From positions 310,001 through 374,000 of the forward strand of contig NZ_ATVL01000007.1 of assembly GCF_000420705.1 (NCBI RefSeq): a stretch of 64,000 nt of DNA. The letters are read 5' to 3'. The notes under the pieces were generated by a model. That model was not told the origin of the DNA and did not search any database. It saw only the letters and a list, made by a program, of their open reading frames with translations. Shown here in pieces: positions 17,764 to 25,670 of the stretch. The stretch is from Hymenobacter norwichensis DSM 15439 (GTDB taxonomy: Bacteria > Bacteroidota > Bacteroidia > Cytophagales > Hymenobacteraceae). Made by a program: the position numbers and the translations under genes. Position 1 is the first letter of the stretch, and each line of letters begins with the position of its first letter.

Positions 17764-17883
17764 AATAAGGGAAAGGAGGACCGAAATGGTCAGAATAGGT
17801 TGCCCGGCTTCCGATACAAGAAGCGGTAGAGCAGTAAATAGAAACTTCTCAGCTAAGGCAGGAAATGGCTGCCTGTGCGGCCA

Positions 17884-18441
17884 CTACCCCCGCAAAATCA
17901 GCGGGCACCAGGGGGGCGGAACCGCTACCACTGCTTCTGCCACTGGCAAAGGGGTGGTATATTCTGGATAAGTTGGCTGGCTGGCAACAGCTATTGCCAT
18001 GGGCAACACATTGCTGGCAGGCACCAGATAGTTTATTTTAAACCAATAGCTGAACGCCTTTTTCGCTGATTTTCGCGCCCCGGCGGCGGGGTAGGCATAC
18101 TCTCGTACGTGCTTGTTGAGGCCAGCCAGTAGCTTTTCCTCGTCGTGGTCGTGCCAGCAGAAATACGTAACCGAGTCGGGGGTTACGCGTTGCCGCACCA
18201 CATCATAGAGCTGCCCTCGGTATGAAAACTCGTGTTCTTCGTGCCACTGCACCTGGTGTTTGTTTTGCGCCGGTTGCCTGGCTACTACAATGCGAACCAG
18301 AGCTTCATCGGGCAGGTTTGCACGACGCATACGCTCAGCCTCGCAGCGTAACTGGTGCTGCTGCCACATAGCCACAGGATACACCCCCACCAAATTGTAG
18401 AGGAAGACAGCAAGCAGCAGAAAGGTGGTAAAGTGTTTCAA
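17884..18441 (-). CDS. Membrane-anchored protein of unknown function leading the TonB receptor gene
   Basis: A 185-aa protein. An N-terminal hydrophobic helix (FTTFLLLAVFLYNLVGVYP) is followed by a basic helix and a soluble domain with WHEEHEFSYRGQLYDVVRQ and TPDSVTYFCWHDHDEEKLLAGLN, then a hydrophobic C-terminal region ending in PPPWCPLILRG. I recognise the pattern EEHEFxYxGxLYDVV as recurring in uncharacterised Bacteroidota proteins but know no function. It is the first gene of the uptake cluster, 120 bp upstream of the receptor. His, Cys and acidic residues in the soluble part (HDHDEE) could bind metal; that is inference. Confidence 0.7.
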   Translation of the reverse strand: MKHFTTFLLLAVFLYNLVGVYPVAMWQQHQLRCEAERMRRANLPDEALVRIVVARQPAQNKHQVQWHEEHEFSYRGQLYDVVRQRVTPDSVTYFCWHDHDEEKLLAGLNKHVREYAYPAAGARKSAKKAFSYWFKINYLVPASNVLPMAIAVASQPTYPEYTTPLPVAEAVVAVPPPWCPLILRG

Positions 18442-18459
18442 GCGAGGTAAGCAACACCT

Positions 18460-18478
18460 TAAAATTAGATTAAAATCT
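18460..18478 (-). promoter_or_regulatory. Candidate promoter -7 box with overlapping palindrome before the uptake cluster
   Basis: On the minus strand TAATTTTA (18460-18467) matches TAnnTTTG at seven of eight positions, 19 bp before the ATG at 18441. Immediately upstream lies the palindrome AGATT-TT-AATCT (18467-18478). A repressor bound there would cover the promoter. No exact Fur consensus is present. Confidence 0.4.
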
Positions 18479-18616
18479 TAGTTATAGCGTGTACAATCAA
18501 TTTTTATTACAAGCTCAACAGCAGCAAATCTGCCCTGAATGAGCTTGAGACTTCGCAGAAATAAAGCAGACTAAAGGGTACAGTTCTCCCTGGCACTATG
18601 TCTCACCCGGGCCGCC

Positions 18617-20188
18617 TTACTGCCGCAAGTACACGCCCAAATCCGAAATCGAGGTTATGCCCAGCTGCCGGGCCTGTTGCCGCCGCATAAGCAGGGCGTA
18701 GGTATTGTTGAACCCCAGCGGGGCCAGCCATTCCAGCGCGAAGCGCTGCTGAAACCTGGCCCGCACGTAGCCCAGCACCGCCCCCGCGTCGCCGCCCAAT
18801 GAGTCGATGACAGCGGTAGGCGGCTGGAGCAGCACCAGCAGCCCGGTGCCGGTGTACTCGGGGTACATATCAATGGCGCCGCTGCGTAGGGCCTCGAAGC
18901 AGATGGTGGTGCCGCCCAGGCCGGTTTTGGTTTCCACATTCAGGTCAGTATAGCCTCGAATTAGGTCGGCGTACATTTCAGCCAAAATGTACTGCTCAGC
19001 AAAAATCTTGGAGCCCAGCTTCACGGTAGCGGCGTCCGGCCGGATGGGGCGTGGTGCCCGCCACAGACCGCGCCGCCGCAAAAACGCCCGCGCTACCGCT
19101 TGCGGCGCTTGATGTAGATAGTCAACCCGGTAGTTCAGCTCCGTCATCACCGAATCGGAGAGCTGGCCGGCCAGCTTGCCAAACACCGGCCGCAGTTCCG
19201 GGTGGGTTGTTAGGAGGCCGGTGCGCACCACTGGCGCGGCATAGTAGGGCGGAAACACGCGCTGGTCGTCGTGGAGCACTTGCAGGTGGTAGGCCTTGAT
19301 GCGGCCATCGGTGGAGTAGCCGTCGATAACATCTACATTGGCATTGCGGGCAGCTTCATACACCAAAGCGGGAGCTAGCACTACGCTGGGCAGGCGGCGC
19401 AAACCGTAGGTGCGCGTCAGGCCCGGCAGACCATCGGCCCGGCCCACAAACTCGGGGCTGAAACCGGCCTGTAACCGGCCCGTTGCGCGGGGTAGCAAAT
19501 AAAGCGTGGCCAGCAGTGGCAAGGCCAGCAATACGCCTACCCCCACGCTGCTGCGCTTACGACTAGCTAGCCGCTGTACCGCGCCCAGGGCGGCATCGAA
19601 CACCAGCGCCAGCGCCGCCGCCGGAATAGCGCCGGCCAGAATCATAGCCGGATTATTGAGTGCAATGCCCCCGAAAATGAATTCGCCCAGGCCGCCCGCC
19701 GCCACGTATGCCGCCAGCGTGGCTACTCCCACATTGATAACAGCCGCTGTGCGGATGCCCGCCAGCAGCACCGGCAAGGCCAGCGGCAGTTCCACCCGGC
19801 GTAGCACTTGCCCATCAGTAAACCCCAGGCCGCGCGCTGCCTCCACCACGCCCGCATCCACGCCCCGGATACCAGTTACAGTATTGCGCACAATGGGTAG
19901 CAGGGCGTACAGAAAAAGCGCAAAAATAGCGGGCACCGGCCCGATGCCCATTGCCGGAATCAGGAAGCCCAGCAGCGCAATGCTTGGAATAGTTTGCAGG
20001 ATGCCGGTAACTCCTAGCACCCACGGCGCCAGCCGTGGCCGGCGCGTAAGCAGCAGTCCTAGCGGCACGCCTACCGCCACACCCAGCAGCAAGGAGGCCG
20101 CCGTCAGGCCGATGTGCTGCACGGTCTGCTGGCCTAGCTTGCCGGCCTGCAATTGCCAGAAGTCAAGGAGTTCGTGGAGCGTGTTCAT
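18617..20188 (-). CDS. Betaine/choline-type ABC permease fused to a circularly permuted substrate-binding domain
   Basis: Fusion protein of 523 aa. Residues 1-212 are an OpuBB/ProW-like permease (five to six helices; EAARGLGFTDGQVLRRVELP is the ATPase contact loop). A further helix at about 215-233 leads to an OpuBC/OsmF-like binding domain. Its halves are reversed: the part that is normally C-terminal (SPEFVGRADGLPGL, STDGRIKAY, FPPYYAAPVVR, LNYRVDY) sits at about 241-374. The part that is normally N-terminal (LGSKIFAEQYILAEM, GLGGTTICFEALRSG, IDMYPEYTGTG, LGFNNTYALL) sits at 388-523. Both halves keep the family's conserved aromatic and acidic positions. The start overlaps the ATPase stop (ATGA). 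Likely imports an osmoprotectant or choline; substrate inferred. Confidence 0.9.
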   Translation of the reverse strand: MNTLHELLDFWQLQAGKLGQQTVQHIGLTAASLLLGVAVGVPLGLLLTRRPRLAPWVLGVTGILQTIPSIALLGFLIPAMGIGPVPAIFALFLYALLPIVRNTVTGIRGVDAGVVEAARGLGFTDGQVLRRVELPLALPVLLAGIRTAAVINVGVATLAAYVAAGGLGEFIFGGIALNNPAMILAGAIPAAALALVFDAALGAVQRLASRKRSSVGVGVLLALPLLATLYLLPRATGRLQAGFSPEFVGRADGLPGLTRTYGLRRLPSVVLAPALVYEAARNANVDVIDGYSTDGRIKAYHLQVLHDDQRVFPPYYAAPVVRTGLLTTHPELRPVFGKLAGQLSDSVMTELNYRVDYLHQAPQAVARAFLRRRGLWRAPRPIRPDAATVKLGSKIFAEQYILAEMYADLIRGYTDLNVETKTGLGGTTICFEALRSGAIDMYPEYTGTGLLVLLQPPTAVIDSLGGDAGAVLGYVRARFQQRFALEWLAPLGFNNTYALLMRRQQARQLGITSISDLGVYLRQ

Positions 20189-21318
20189 AGGCGTTGGAAG
20201 TGCTGGATAGCCTGCCCGAAAGCGGCCATTAGAGAGGGAAGCGTCAAGGGAAACGGAGCCTTGAATGTGGGCGCTACTAGCTGGTTGGCAACTGGCAATT
20301 CGGGCGGGGTAGAGAAGCTAGTTATTGCTTGTAACCACAGTACAGTGGGGGCGGGCGGAGGCTCCGGAAGAGAAGGCGTGGGAGGCGGAGCAGGGAAAAA
20401 AGCTGCGTCCACAACAGAGCCAGCTTGTGCGCTAAGTTGCTCTAACGCCTGTTGAACTGTTGCATCAGGTCTTATGGTGTTTGTACCTGATTGTGAATTA
20501 TATACATAGCCAGATGGGCTATGATTTGCTAAATATGGAAGCAGGTCGTTCAGGGTTAGCGTACGGAGTTGCAGTGTAAGTTGCTCGGCTGCAAAAAACT
20601 GCCGCACAAAGTCGTTAGCTGGCCGGAACAGCAGTTCCCGCGGAGTGCCCAGCTGCTGTACCTGCCCGGCATTAAGCAGCATAATCCGGTCGGCTAGTTC
20701 AAAGGCTTCCTGTACGTCGTGGGTAACCATCACCACCGTTTTCTGACGTAGTTCTTCTAGCTCTCGAAACTCCCGCCGGATGCCCGCCCGCGTGATAGGG
20801 TCGAGGGCACCGAAAGGCTCATCGAGCAGAATAATGGGCGGGTTGGCCGCCAGCGCCCGGGCTAGTCCCACCCGTTGCTGCTGCCCACCCGAGAGCTGCC
20901 GGGGGTACTGCCCGGCATAGCGGGCCGGTGGCAGGTGCAGGCGCGTCAGCAGTTCCTCGGTGCGGGCAGTTATTTCGGCGGCCGGATGGCCGAGGAGCTT
21001 GGGTACTACCGCTACATTTTCGGCTACCGTGAGGTGCGGCAGTAGCCCCACCTGCTGGATAACGTATCCGATGCCACGCCGCAGCAATTCGGGCCGCTGG
21101 TGGCGTACGTCTTGGCCCTGCACCTCCACGGTGCCAGCGTCAGGCTCTATCAGGCGGTTAAGGGTTTTGAGGAGAGTGGTTTTACCGCAGCCACTCGGGC
21201 CGAGCAGCACCAGCGTTTCGCCGGCGGCCAATTCAAACGACACGTTTTGCACCACCGTCTGGGCGCCGTAGTGCTTACTGAGGCCGCGGACCCGGATAAC
21301 AGGTTGAGAATCGAGCAT
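20185..21318 (-). CDS. Betaine/choline-type ABC transporter ATP-binding protein
   Basis: ATPase of 377 aa partnering the fused permease. Walker A is GPSGCGKTT at 40-48; then the Q-loop [14 protein letters not shown], signature [11 protein letters not shown], Walker [14 protein letters not shown] and switch His in MVTHDVQEA are visible. The ATPase core ends near 240. Where OpuAA/OpuCA proteins carry CBS domains, this one has a degenerate tail: a possible CBS remnant ([15 protein letters not shown]) followed by a Pro-rich stretch ([16 protein letters not shown]). The ATG at 21318 ([18 protein letters not shown]) is preferred; the open frame extends 75 residues upstream without family similarity. 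ATGA overlap couples it to the permease. Confidence 0.92.
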   Translation of the reverse strand: MLDSQPVIRVRGLSKHYGAQTVVQNVSFELAAGETLVLLGPSGCGKTTLLKTLNRLIEPDAGTVEVQGQDVRHQRPELLRRGIGYVIQQVGLLPHLTVAENVAVVPKLLGHPAAEITARTEELLTRLHLPPARYAGQYPRQLSGGQQQRVGLARALAANPPIILLDEPFGALDPITRAGIRREFRELEELRQKTVVMVTHDVQEAFELADRIMLLNAGQVQQLGTPRELLFRPANDFVRQFFAAEQLTLQLRTLTLNDLLPYLANHSPSGYVYNSQSGTNTIRPDATVQQALEQLSAQAGSVVDAAFFPAPPPTPSLPEPPPAPTVLWLQAITSFSTPPELPVANQLVAPTFKAPFPLTLPSLMAAFGQAIQHFQRL

Positions 21319-21511
21319 ACAATAGGATAGGAGGCAGTAAGGTAAAGAATGTAGCTCGAGCTTAGGTTGCCACGGTTCACGCAAGCAACCTAAAGCGTCG
21401 GGCCAGCGTCCGGTATGTATCTTGAGTTGATGCCTTTCAATAGTTGTAAACCGTTGAAGCCCGGCTGTGCTTTTTTTGGCTGGCAGCGGCGCTAGCCATC
21501 CCGTGGCGCTG

Positions 21512-21538
21512 TTGCAAGCAAGTGACCTTCTATCTTGC
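21512..21538 (+). promoter_or_regulatory. Promoter of the histidine phosphatase gene
   Basis: TTG at 21512-21514 and TATCTTGC at 21531-21538 (seven of eight to TAnnTTTG), spaced as in Bacteroidota sigma-A promoters, 24 bp before the chosen ATG. Confidence 0.5.
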
Positions 21539-21561
21539 ACCATTCACAACATTATGCGTTT

Positions 21562-22125
21562 ATGAAACTTGCTTCTCGTCCGCTGCTCTGGCTGATGGCC
21601 CTGCTGGTATTGCTGATGGGCGGCAACTGTGGTCGAGCCGTGCGGCAACACTTCGACCGGCAAATCACCACTACCATTTACGTGGTGCGGCACGCCGAGA
21701 AGGACCTCACGCCTAACCTGCCCGACCCACTCCTGACTCCTGCCGGCCAGCAGCGCGCCCTCGCTCTGCGCGACACCTTGCTGCGCCATCGGCCATTGAG
21801 CGCCATCTTCAGCACTGCTACCACGCGCACCCGCGCCACCGCCGAACCGCTGGCCCAAGCTCTCGGCCTCACCATTCAGGATTACGATGCCAAGCAGCTA
21901 CCGACACTTGTAGCCCGTATTCGACGCGACTATGCAGGCCAGAAAGTACTGGTAGTAGGGCATTCCAACACTATTCTGGAAACTGTGCAGGCTTTTGGGG
22001 CTGCTCGACCGGTACCCTCCATCGGCGACAATGAGTACGACTATCTGCTGGAAGTGCGAATGGCCAAAGATTCGACGCGAGTGCCTACTGCCGTAGCTCG
22101 GCGGTACGGCCAACCCAGCCGATAA
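21562..22125 (+). CDS. Exported histidine phosphatase family protein
   Basis: A 187-aa member of the phosphoglycerate mutase-like superfamily. The catalytic RHG-type motif is VVRHAEK (Arg-His), and the second His is in VGHSNT; an Arg-containing ATTRTRATAE segment supplies a phosphate-binding Arg. The start at 21562 gives a signal with a Cys at the end of a hydrophobic run (LLVLLMGGNCG), so it is likely exported and possibly lipid-anchored. An in-frame ATG at 21535 would add nine residues and overlaps the promoter, so it is rejected. Substrate unknown; members act on phosphosugars, lipoglycans or small phosphoesters. Divergent from the betaine transporter. Confidence 0.87.
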   Translation: MKLASRPLLWLMALLVLLMGGNCGRAVRQHFDRQITTTIYVVRHAEKDLTPNLPDPLLTPAGQQRALALRDTLLRHRPLSAIFSTATTRTRATAEPLAQALGLTIQDYDAKQLPTLVARIRRDYAGQKVLVVGHSNTILETVQAFGAARPVPSIGDNEYDYLLEVRMAKDSTRVPTAVARRYGQPSR

Positions 22126-22142
22126 TGGCGTTAGTGTGCAAC

Positions 22143-22167
22143 TTGCCCACTGTTTCCTGCTACTTTT
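22143..22167 (+). promoter_or_regulatory. Probable promoter of the M28 peptidase gene
   Basis: TTG at 22143-22145 and TACTTTTA at about 22160-22167 give a Bacteroidota-type -33/-7 pair. Transcription would begin near 22172, which favours the ATG at 22222 over the GTG at 22171 as translation start. Confidence 0.4.
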
Positions 22168-22221
22168 AACGTGAGAGCCACTACTACCGGAGGTTTCTTT
22201 ATTATTCGACTTCTCTTTTCT

Positions 22222-23613
22222 ATGCTGCTTTCCATGCCTCGTTTGCTGTTCGGTAGTTTGCTGGCGCTAGCCATTACGGTCCCTGCTGCTGCCCAAACGA
22301 CCACTAAGATTGACTCCCTGGCTGTCCGCAAAATCTACGATGAGGCCCTGCTGCGGGGGCAGAGCTACGAAAACCTGCGCGAACTGTGCACCAAAATTGG
22401 CGGGCGGCTAAGTGGCTCACCCCAAGCCGAGCAGGCCGTGCAGTGGAGCAAAGTAGCCATGGAAAAACTGGGCGTTGATAGGGTATATCTGCAAGAGGTA
22501 ATGGTGCCGCACTGGGTGCGTGGGGCCAAAGAAAAAGCCGAAATTAAACCTGCCAAAGGCAAGGGGTTGCCGCTGGCTGTATGTGCCTTGGGCGGCTCAG
22601 TGGGCACCAACGGTAAGCTGAAAGCGCAGGTGGTAGAAGTGCACAGCATGGCCGAGCTGGCCGCCTTGCCCGCCGAAAAAGTGAAAGGCAAAATTGTGTT
22701 CTTCAACCGCCCCATGAACCCGCTGTACATTGAAACGGGCCGCGCCTACGGCGAAGCCGGCGACCAACGCCGCATTGGGGCTTCCGAGGCCGCCAAGCGC
22801 GGGGCCGTAGGTGCCCTGGTGCGCAGCCTCTCTCTGGCCCATGATGACCTGCCCCATACCGGGGCCATGCGTTACGAAGACAATGTGGCTCAGGTACCCG
22901 CCGCCGCTGTCAGCACCAACGGCGCCGATGAACTCAGCCAACTCCTTAAGGTGGATTCCGACCTGACTGTAGAGCTGGAAATGGCCTGCCAAACCCTGCC
23001 CGACGTGAAAAGCTACAATGTAGTAGGCGAGATCAAGGGCTCGAAATACCCCAACGAAATCATCACCGTAGGTGGCCACCTCGATTCCTGGGACCTTGCC
23101 CAAGGCGCCCACGACGATGGCACTGGCTGCGTGCAAAGTATGGAAGTGCTGCGCTTATTGAAAGCCACTGGCCTGCGCCCTGAGCGCACTGTTCGGGCCG
23201 TGATGTTTATGAATGAGGAAAACGGTACCCGCGGCGGTAACAAGTACGCTGAACTGGCCAAGGCCGCCAAAGAGGTGCATATAGCGGCCATGGAGTCGGA
23301 TGGGGGAGGCTTCACGCCGCGTGGCTTTGGCATTGAGGCCGAGCCGGCGGTGGTGCGGAAGGTACAGCAGTGGCAGCCACTTTTCACTCCCTACGGCAGC
23401 GGCGATATCAAGCCCGGCCACGGCGGCACCGATATTGGCCCTCTGAAAGGCCAAGCCAAGGCCCTCATCGGCTACGACTGCGACGACCAGCGCTACTTCG
23501 ATATTCACCACGCCGCTTCCGATACGTTCGACAAAGTGAACCGCCGCGAACTAGAATTAGGTGGTGCCAGTATGGCCGCGCTTATTTATTTAATTAGCAA
23601 ATACGGATTATAG
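22222..23613 (+). CDS. Secreted M28-family zinc aminopeptidase with PA domain
   Basis: A 463-aa exported peptidase. Signal MLLSMPRLLFGSLLALAI ends near AAAQ. A PA (protease-associated) insert spans about 110-255 (EKVKGKIVFFNRP). The M28 domain follows with zinc ligands in GGHLDSWDLAQGAHDDGTG (His, Asp), the catalytic Glu in MFMNEENGTRGG, an Asp in AMESDGGG and a C-terminal His in YFDIHHAASDT. All five positions appear intact, so it should be active and remove N-terminal residues outside the cytoplasm. ATG alternatives at 22222 and 22234 differ by four residues; GTG at 22171 would overlap the inferred transcript start. Convergent with the next gene through a shared terminator. Confidence 0.92.
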   Translation: MLLSMPRLLFGSLLALAITVPAAAQTTTKIDSLAVRKIYDEALLRGQSYENLRELCTKIGGRLSGSPQAEQAVQWSKVAMEKLGVDRVYLQEVMVPHWVRGAKEKAEIKPAKGKGLPLAVCALGGSVGTNGKLKAQVVEVHSMAELAALPAEKVKGKIVFFNRPMNPLYIETGRAYGEAGDQRRIGASEAAKRGAVGALVRSLSLAHDDLPHTGAMRYEDNVAQVPAAAVSTNGADELSQLLKVDSDLTVELEMACQTLPDVKSYNVVGEIKGSKYPNEIITVGGHLDSWDLAQGAHDDGTGCVQSMEVLRLLKATGLRPERTVRAVMFMNEENGTRGGNKYAELAKAAKEVHIAAMESDGGGFTPRGFGIEAEPAVVRKVQQWQPLFTPYGSGDIKPGHGGTDIGPLKGQAKALIGYDCDDQRYFDIHHAASDTFDKVNRRELELGGASMAALIYLISKYGL

Positions 23614-23670
23614 TATCAAGTGAAATAAAATTCGTGTAGCTACCCGAGTACTGTTGACAGAAGTAGAAAA

Positions 23671-23710
23671 ACAAAAAGCCAGCTGCATTTAGATGCAGCT
23701 GGCTTTTTGT
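23671..23710. terminator. Bidirectional terminator, 18-bp perfect stem
   Basis: ACAAAAAGCCAGCTGCAT (23671-23688) pairs with 23693-23710 around the loop TTAG. A-rich and T-rich ends flank the GC core, so it works on both strands. It serves the M28 peptidase gene (plus) and the small gene ending at 23725 (minus). Confidence 0.93.
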
Positions 23711-23724
23711 TGGTGCTTTACTAA

Positions 23725-23958
23725 TTAAGCTGAAGCAACTTCTTTCTTAGGACGGCCTGGGCGCTTGCCAGTACCGTTGGTAGCACGGGGTTTACGCTCT
23801 TTTTTCTCTACCGTGTAGCCGGGCTCTAGCATAGTGCTGATTTCAGTAATCAATTCAGTCACCTTCGACATGTTTTTTCGGATCTGGTTTAGTACCGCTT
23901 CATTGTCTTCGGCGCTGGCCAGAATTTGCTGTAATTTACTGAGGTCAGGAGTAGCCAT
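23725..23958 (-). CDS. Small basic protein with an AT-hook-like tail
   Basis: A 77-aa protein of no named family. The first 48 residues form an amphipathic helical pair (LQQILASAEDNEAVLNQIRK, then NMSKVTELITEIST). The tail is strongly basic, with a Gly-Arg-Pro core (GKRPGRPKKE) resembling the AT-hook DNA-binding motif. The ATG at 23958 is the only plausible start. A strong shared terminator follows, which supports a real transcript. Upstream lies the most AT-rich stretch of the window, so a role as a nucleoid-associated or regulatory protein is plausible but inferred. Lower GC than the neighbouring genes. Confidence 0.72.
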   Translation of the reverse strand: MATPDLSKLQQILASAEDNEAVLNQIRKNMSKVTELITEISTMLEPGYTVEKKERKPRATNGTGKRPGRPKKEVASA

Positions 23959-24117
23959 TCGTGAAATGATTTTTGGAAGGAAGTGAAATAACGCTCAAAG
24001 TTTACTCAAAAAGTATTTATATCAAATACTATTCTGCTGTAACGATTAAAAAAACATTTCAGTTATAAATTTTTTAATCGTTACTACTGTGTTAATGGCT
24101 AACAGAAATAAGCTAGA
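23959..24117. other. AT-rich upstream region of the AT-hook-like gene
   Basis: This gap is markedly poorer in GC than coding DNA around it. It holds the 15-bp palindrome at 24039-24084 and possible promoters for the minus-strand gene at 23958 and the short plus-strand ORF at 24118. Confidence 0.5.
24039..24084. promoter_or_regulatory. 15-bp perfect inverted repeat, possible operator
   Basis: GTAACGATTAAAAAA (24039-24053) is perfectly complementary to TTTTTTAATCGTTAC (24070-24084) with a 16-nt centre. The A and T runs lie next to the loop and not after the stem, so it does not look like a terminator. It sits between the divergent starts at 23958 and 24118, where an operator would be placed. 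Confidence 0.5.
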
Positions 24118-24294
24118 ATGATAAGTCTAGGATTGGAGTTATTTAAGTACATGCGTTTACAGGAGATGATAGCATCTAAAGCAGCCTTGATACATGATGT
24201 CCTAGTATCAAAAGGGCATTCTGCTAATCAAGATGAGCATGCAACTGATGCATTAAGCAAGCAATATTCTCGCGTATCACGCTTAATCAAGTAG
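24118..24294 (+). CDS. Possible small protein (58 codons) in the AT-rich island
   Basis: An open frame from ATG at 24118 to TAG at 24292-24294 encodes 58 residues starting MISLGLELFKYMRLQEMIAS and ending SKQYSRVSRLIK. The composition is protein-like: a continuous amphipathic helix pattern, mixed charges and no low-complexity tract. A second ATG at 24151 would give 47 residues. No family is recognised and no Shine-Dalgarno sequence is visible, which is normal here. The ORF is AT-rich, unlike typical genes of the window, consistent with either foreign origin or a chance frame. Divergent from the AT-hook-like gene across a palindrome. Confidence 0.35.
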   Translation: MISLGLELFKYMRLQEMIASKAALIHDVLVSKGHSANQDEHATDALSKQYSRVSRLIK

Positions 24295-24764
24295 CTGCCT
24301 CTGCACCAAGTGAGAAAAAATTGATTGTTAGGGGTTATATAAAGAATTCTTTTGGTGTGTAAAGCAGCAAAAACGAATTTTTGCAATCTGTCTCCATACG
24401 TATGCTAGAGTACAGACGATTAAATCGTATCGTGTAATTGTGCTAATATTTATTTTAAATATATAAAGATGTTTGGGTTGATATTTATACGTCGAGCACA
24501 TTAATGACTATATAGCTGGATATTCAATCAGGTTTAGTAGGCACGATTACAGAATATACTTGCTTGAAGTAGTTTGAGCCTTGTAGCTATAATTGCAAAC
24601 TGGAGGTCTATCTGATAAGCTGAACACTACTAAATGGATTCTTAACGCCATCATCTTATGGCACATGCTTTAAGACTATTATTAGCGCCTTCATACAGTC
24701 TTATTATAAAGCTAAAAATACAATGAGCCCATCATTAACATTATACTGCAGAAGATACTATACA
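24295..24764. other. AT-rich non-coding stretch
   Basis: About 470 bp with many stops in every frame that I followed and no recognisable RNA gene, repeat or protein remnant. Base composition is clearly AT-rich against the GC-rich surroundings, suggesting eroded or foreign DNA. Confidence 0.45.
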
Positions 24765-24796
24765 GCAACGGCTTCCAATTTCTCGGAAGCCGTTGC
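24765..24796. terminator. Hairpin downstream of the OmpA-like lipoprotein gene
   Basis: Perfect 12-bp stem GCAACGGCTTCC / GGAAGCCGTTGC (24765-24776, 24785-24796) with an 8-nt loop, 26 bp past the stop of the minus-strand gene at 24822. No strong T-run follows on the minus strand; probably a terminator, possibly only an RNA-stabilising hairpin. Confidence 0.55.
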
Positions 24797-24821
24797 GTTA
24801 AAAATCTTTTCAACTATAGTA

Positions 24822-25649
24822 TTAATTGGCTTCCAATATTTGGAATAACTCATCCAGTTTGGGTGTCAAAATGATTTCGGTGCGACGATTTAATGCTTTG
24901 TTGGCTGGAGTATCATTCTGAGCGATAGGAGCATACTGAGCACGGCCCGAGGGGGTTACTTGGCTGGTAGGCAAGCCATTTTCTGTGAGCAAACGCGTAA
25001 TTTCAGTGGCGCGCAACACGCTCAAATCCCAGTTGTCGCGCATGCCAGCGGTGCCTTTGGCAATGGGCACATTATCAGTGTGGCCCTCCACTAACACATT
25101 CACATCCTGATTACCTTTTAGAGCAGTGGCCAGTTTTTTTAGCGCTTCCTGGCCTTTAGGGTCAACTTTGGTGGAGCCTGATTTAAACAGTAGTTGTTCC
25201 GACAACGACACGTACACTTTGCCGTTTTTCACGGTTACCTGCAAATCCTGGGCGTTGAAACCCAATAGCGCATCGCCAACTTTTTGCCGAAGCGCCTTTA
25301 CTGCCGCATCTTTTTGGTCGAGGATGCGCTGCATTTCAGTAATTCGTTGCTCTTTGGAGCGCAGGTCGGCTGAGAGGGCGCTGTTGGCTTGCTCGGCTCC
25401 CGTTAGGTTGTCGTTGAGCTGATTTACTTGTTGGTTTTTGTTGAGTAGGCTAGAACGCAGTGCCGCTTCATTGCGTGATTTCTCTTGCTCTAAAGCTGTT
25501 TTCTGTGCCTGAAGCTGGTCACGAGAGGAGGTAAGAGAAGCATTTTGCTGCTGAAGGGCCGCAATTTCTTTGGCGTTGCAACCACCGAGTAACAAAGCAC
25601 CGGCACTGAATAAGGATACAGTAGCCAGACGAGCAGAGAGCAAATTCAT
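24822..25649 (-). CDS. OmpA-family lipoprotein with coiled coil
   Basis: A 275-aa envelope protein. The signal ends in a lipobox (GALLLGGC), followed by a long coiled coil (about 25-125; repeated Gln/Asn/Leu heptads such as LQQQNASLTSSRDQLQAQ). An OmpA C-terminal domain follows, with LFKSGSTKVDPKGQEAL, VEGHTDNVPI and NRRTEIIL, which binds the peptide of peptidoglycan. It should tether the outer membrane to the cell wall, with the coiled coil as a spacer. The start at 25649 is preceded on the minus strand by TACCTTTC (25663-25670), a good -7 box. Monocistronic. Confidence 0.92.
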   Translation of the reverse strand: MNLLSARLATVSLFSAGALLLGGCNAKEIAALQQQNASLTSSRDQLQAQKTALEQEKSRNEAALRSSLLNKNQQVNQLNDNLTGAEQANSALSADLRSKEQRITEMQRILDQKDAAVKALRQKVGDALLGFNAQDLQVTVKNGKVYVSLSEQLLFKSGSTKVDPKGQEALKKLATALKGNQDVNVLVEGHTDNVPIAKGTAGMRDNWDLSVLRATEITRLLTENGLPTSQVTPSGRAQYAPIAQNDTPANKALNRRTEIILTPKLDELFQILEAN

Positions 25650-25662
25650 AGAAGTCGGTGAA

Positions 25663-25670
25663 GAAAGGTA
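25663..25670 (-). promoter_or_regulatory. -7 promoter box of the OmpA-like lipoprotein gene
   Basis: Minus-strand TACCTTTC matches TAnnTTTG at seven of eight positions, 13 bp before the ATG at 25649. Confidence 0.45.

Noticed and set aside
18442..18616. Classical Fur box before the iron uptake cluster
   Set aside because: No GATAATGATAATC-like 19-bp match was found; only the shorter AGATT/AATCT palindrome is present.
19506..20210. 234-codon plus-strand frame opposite the fused permease
   Set aside because: Low-complexity Ser/Ala/Pro/Arg sequence typical of a GC-rich shadow frame; permease frame is conserved.
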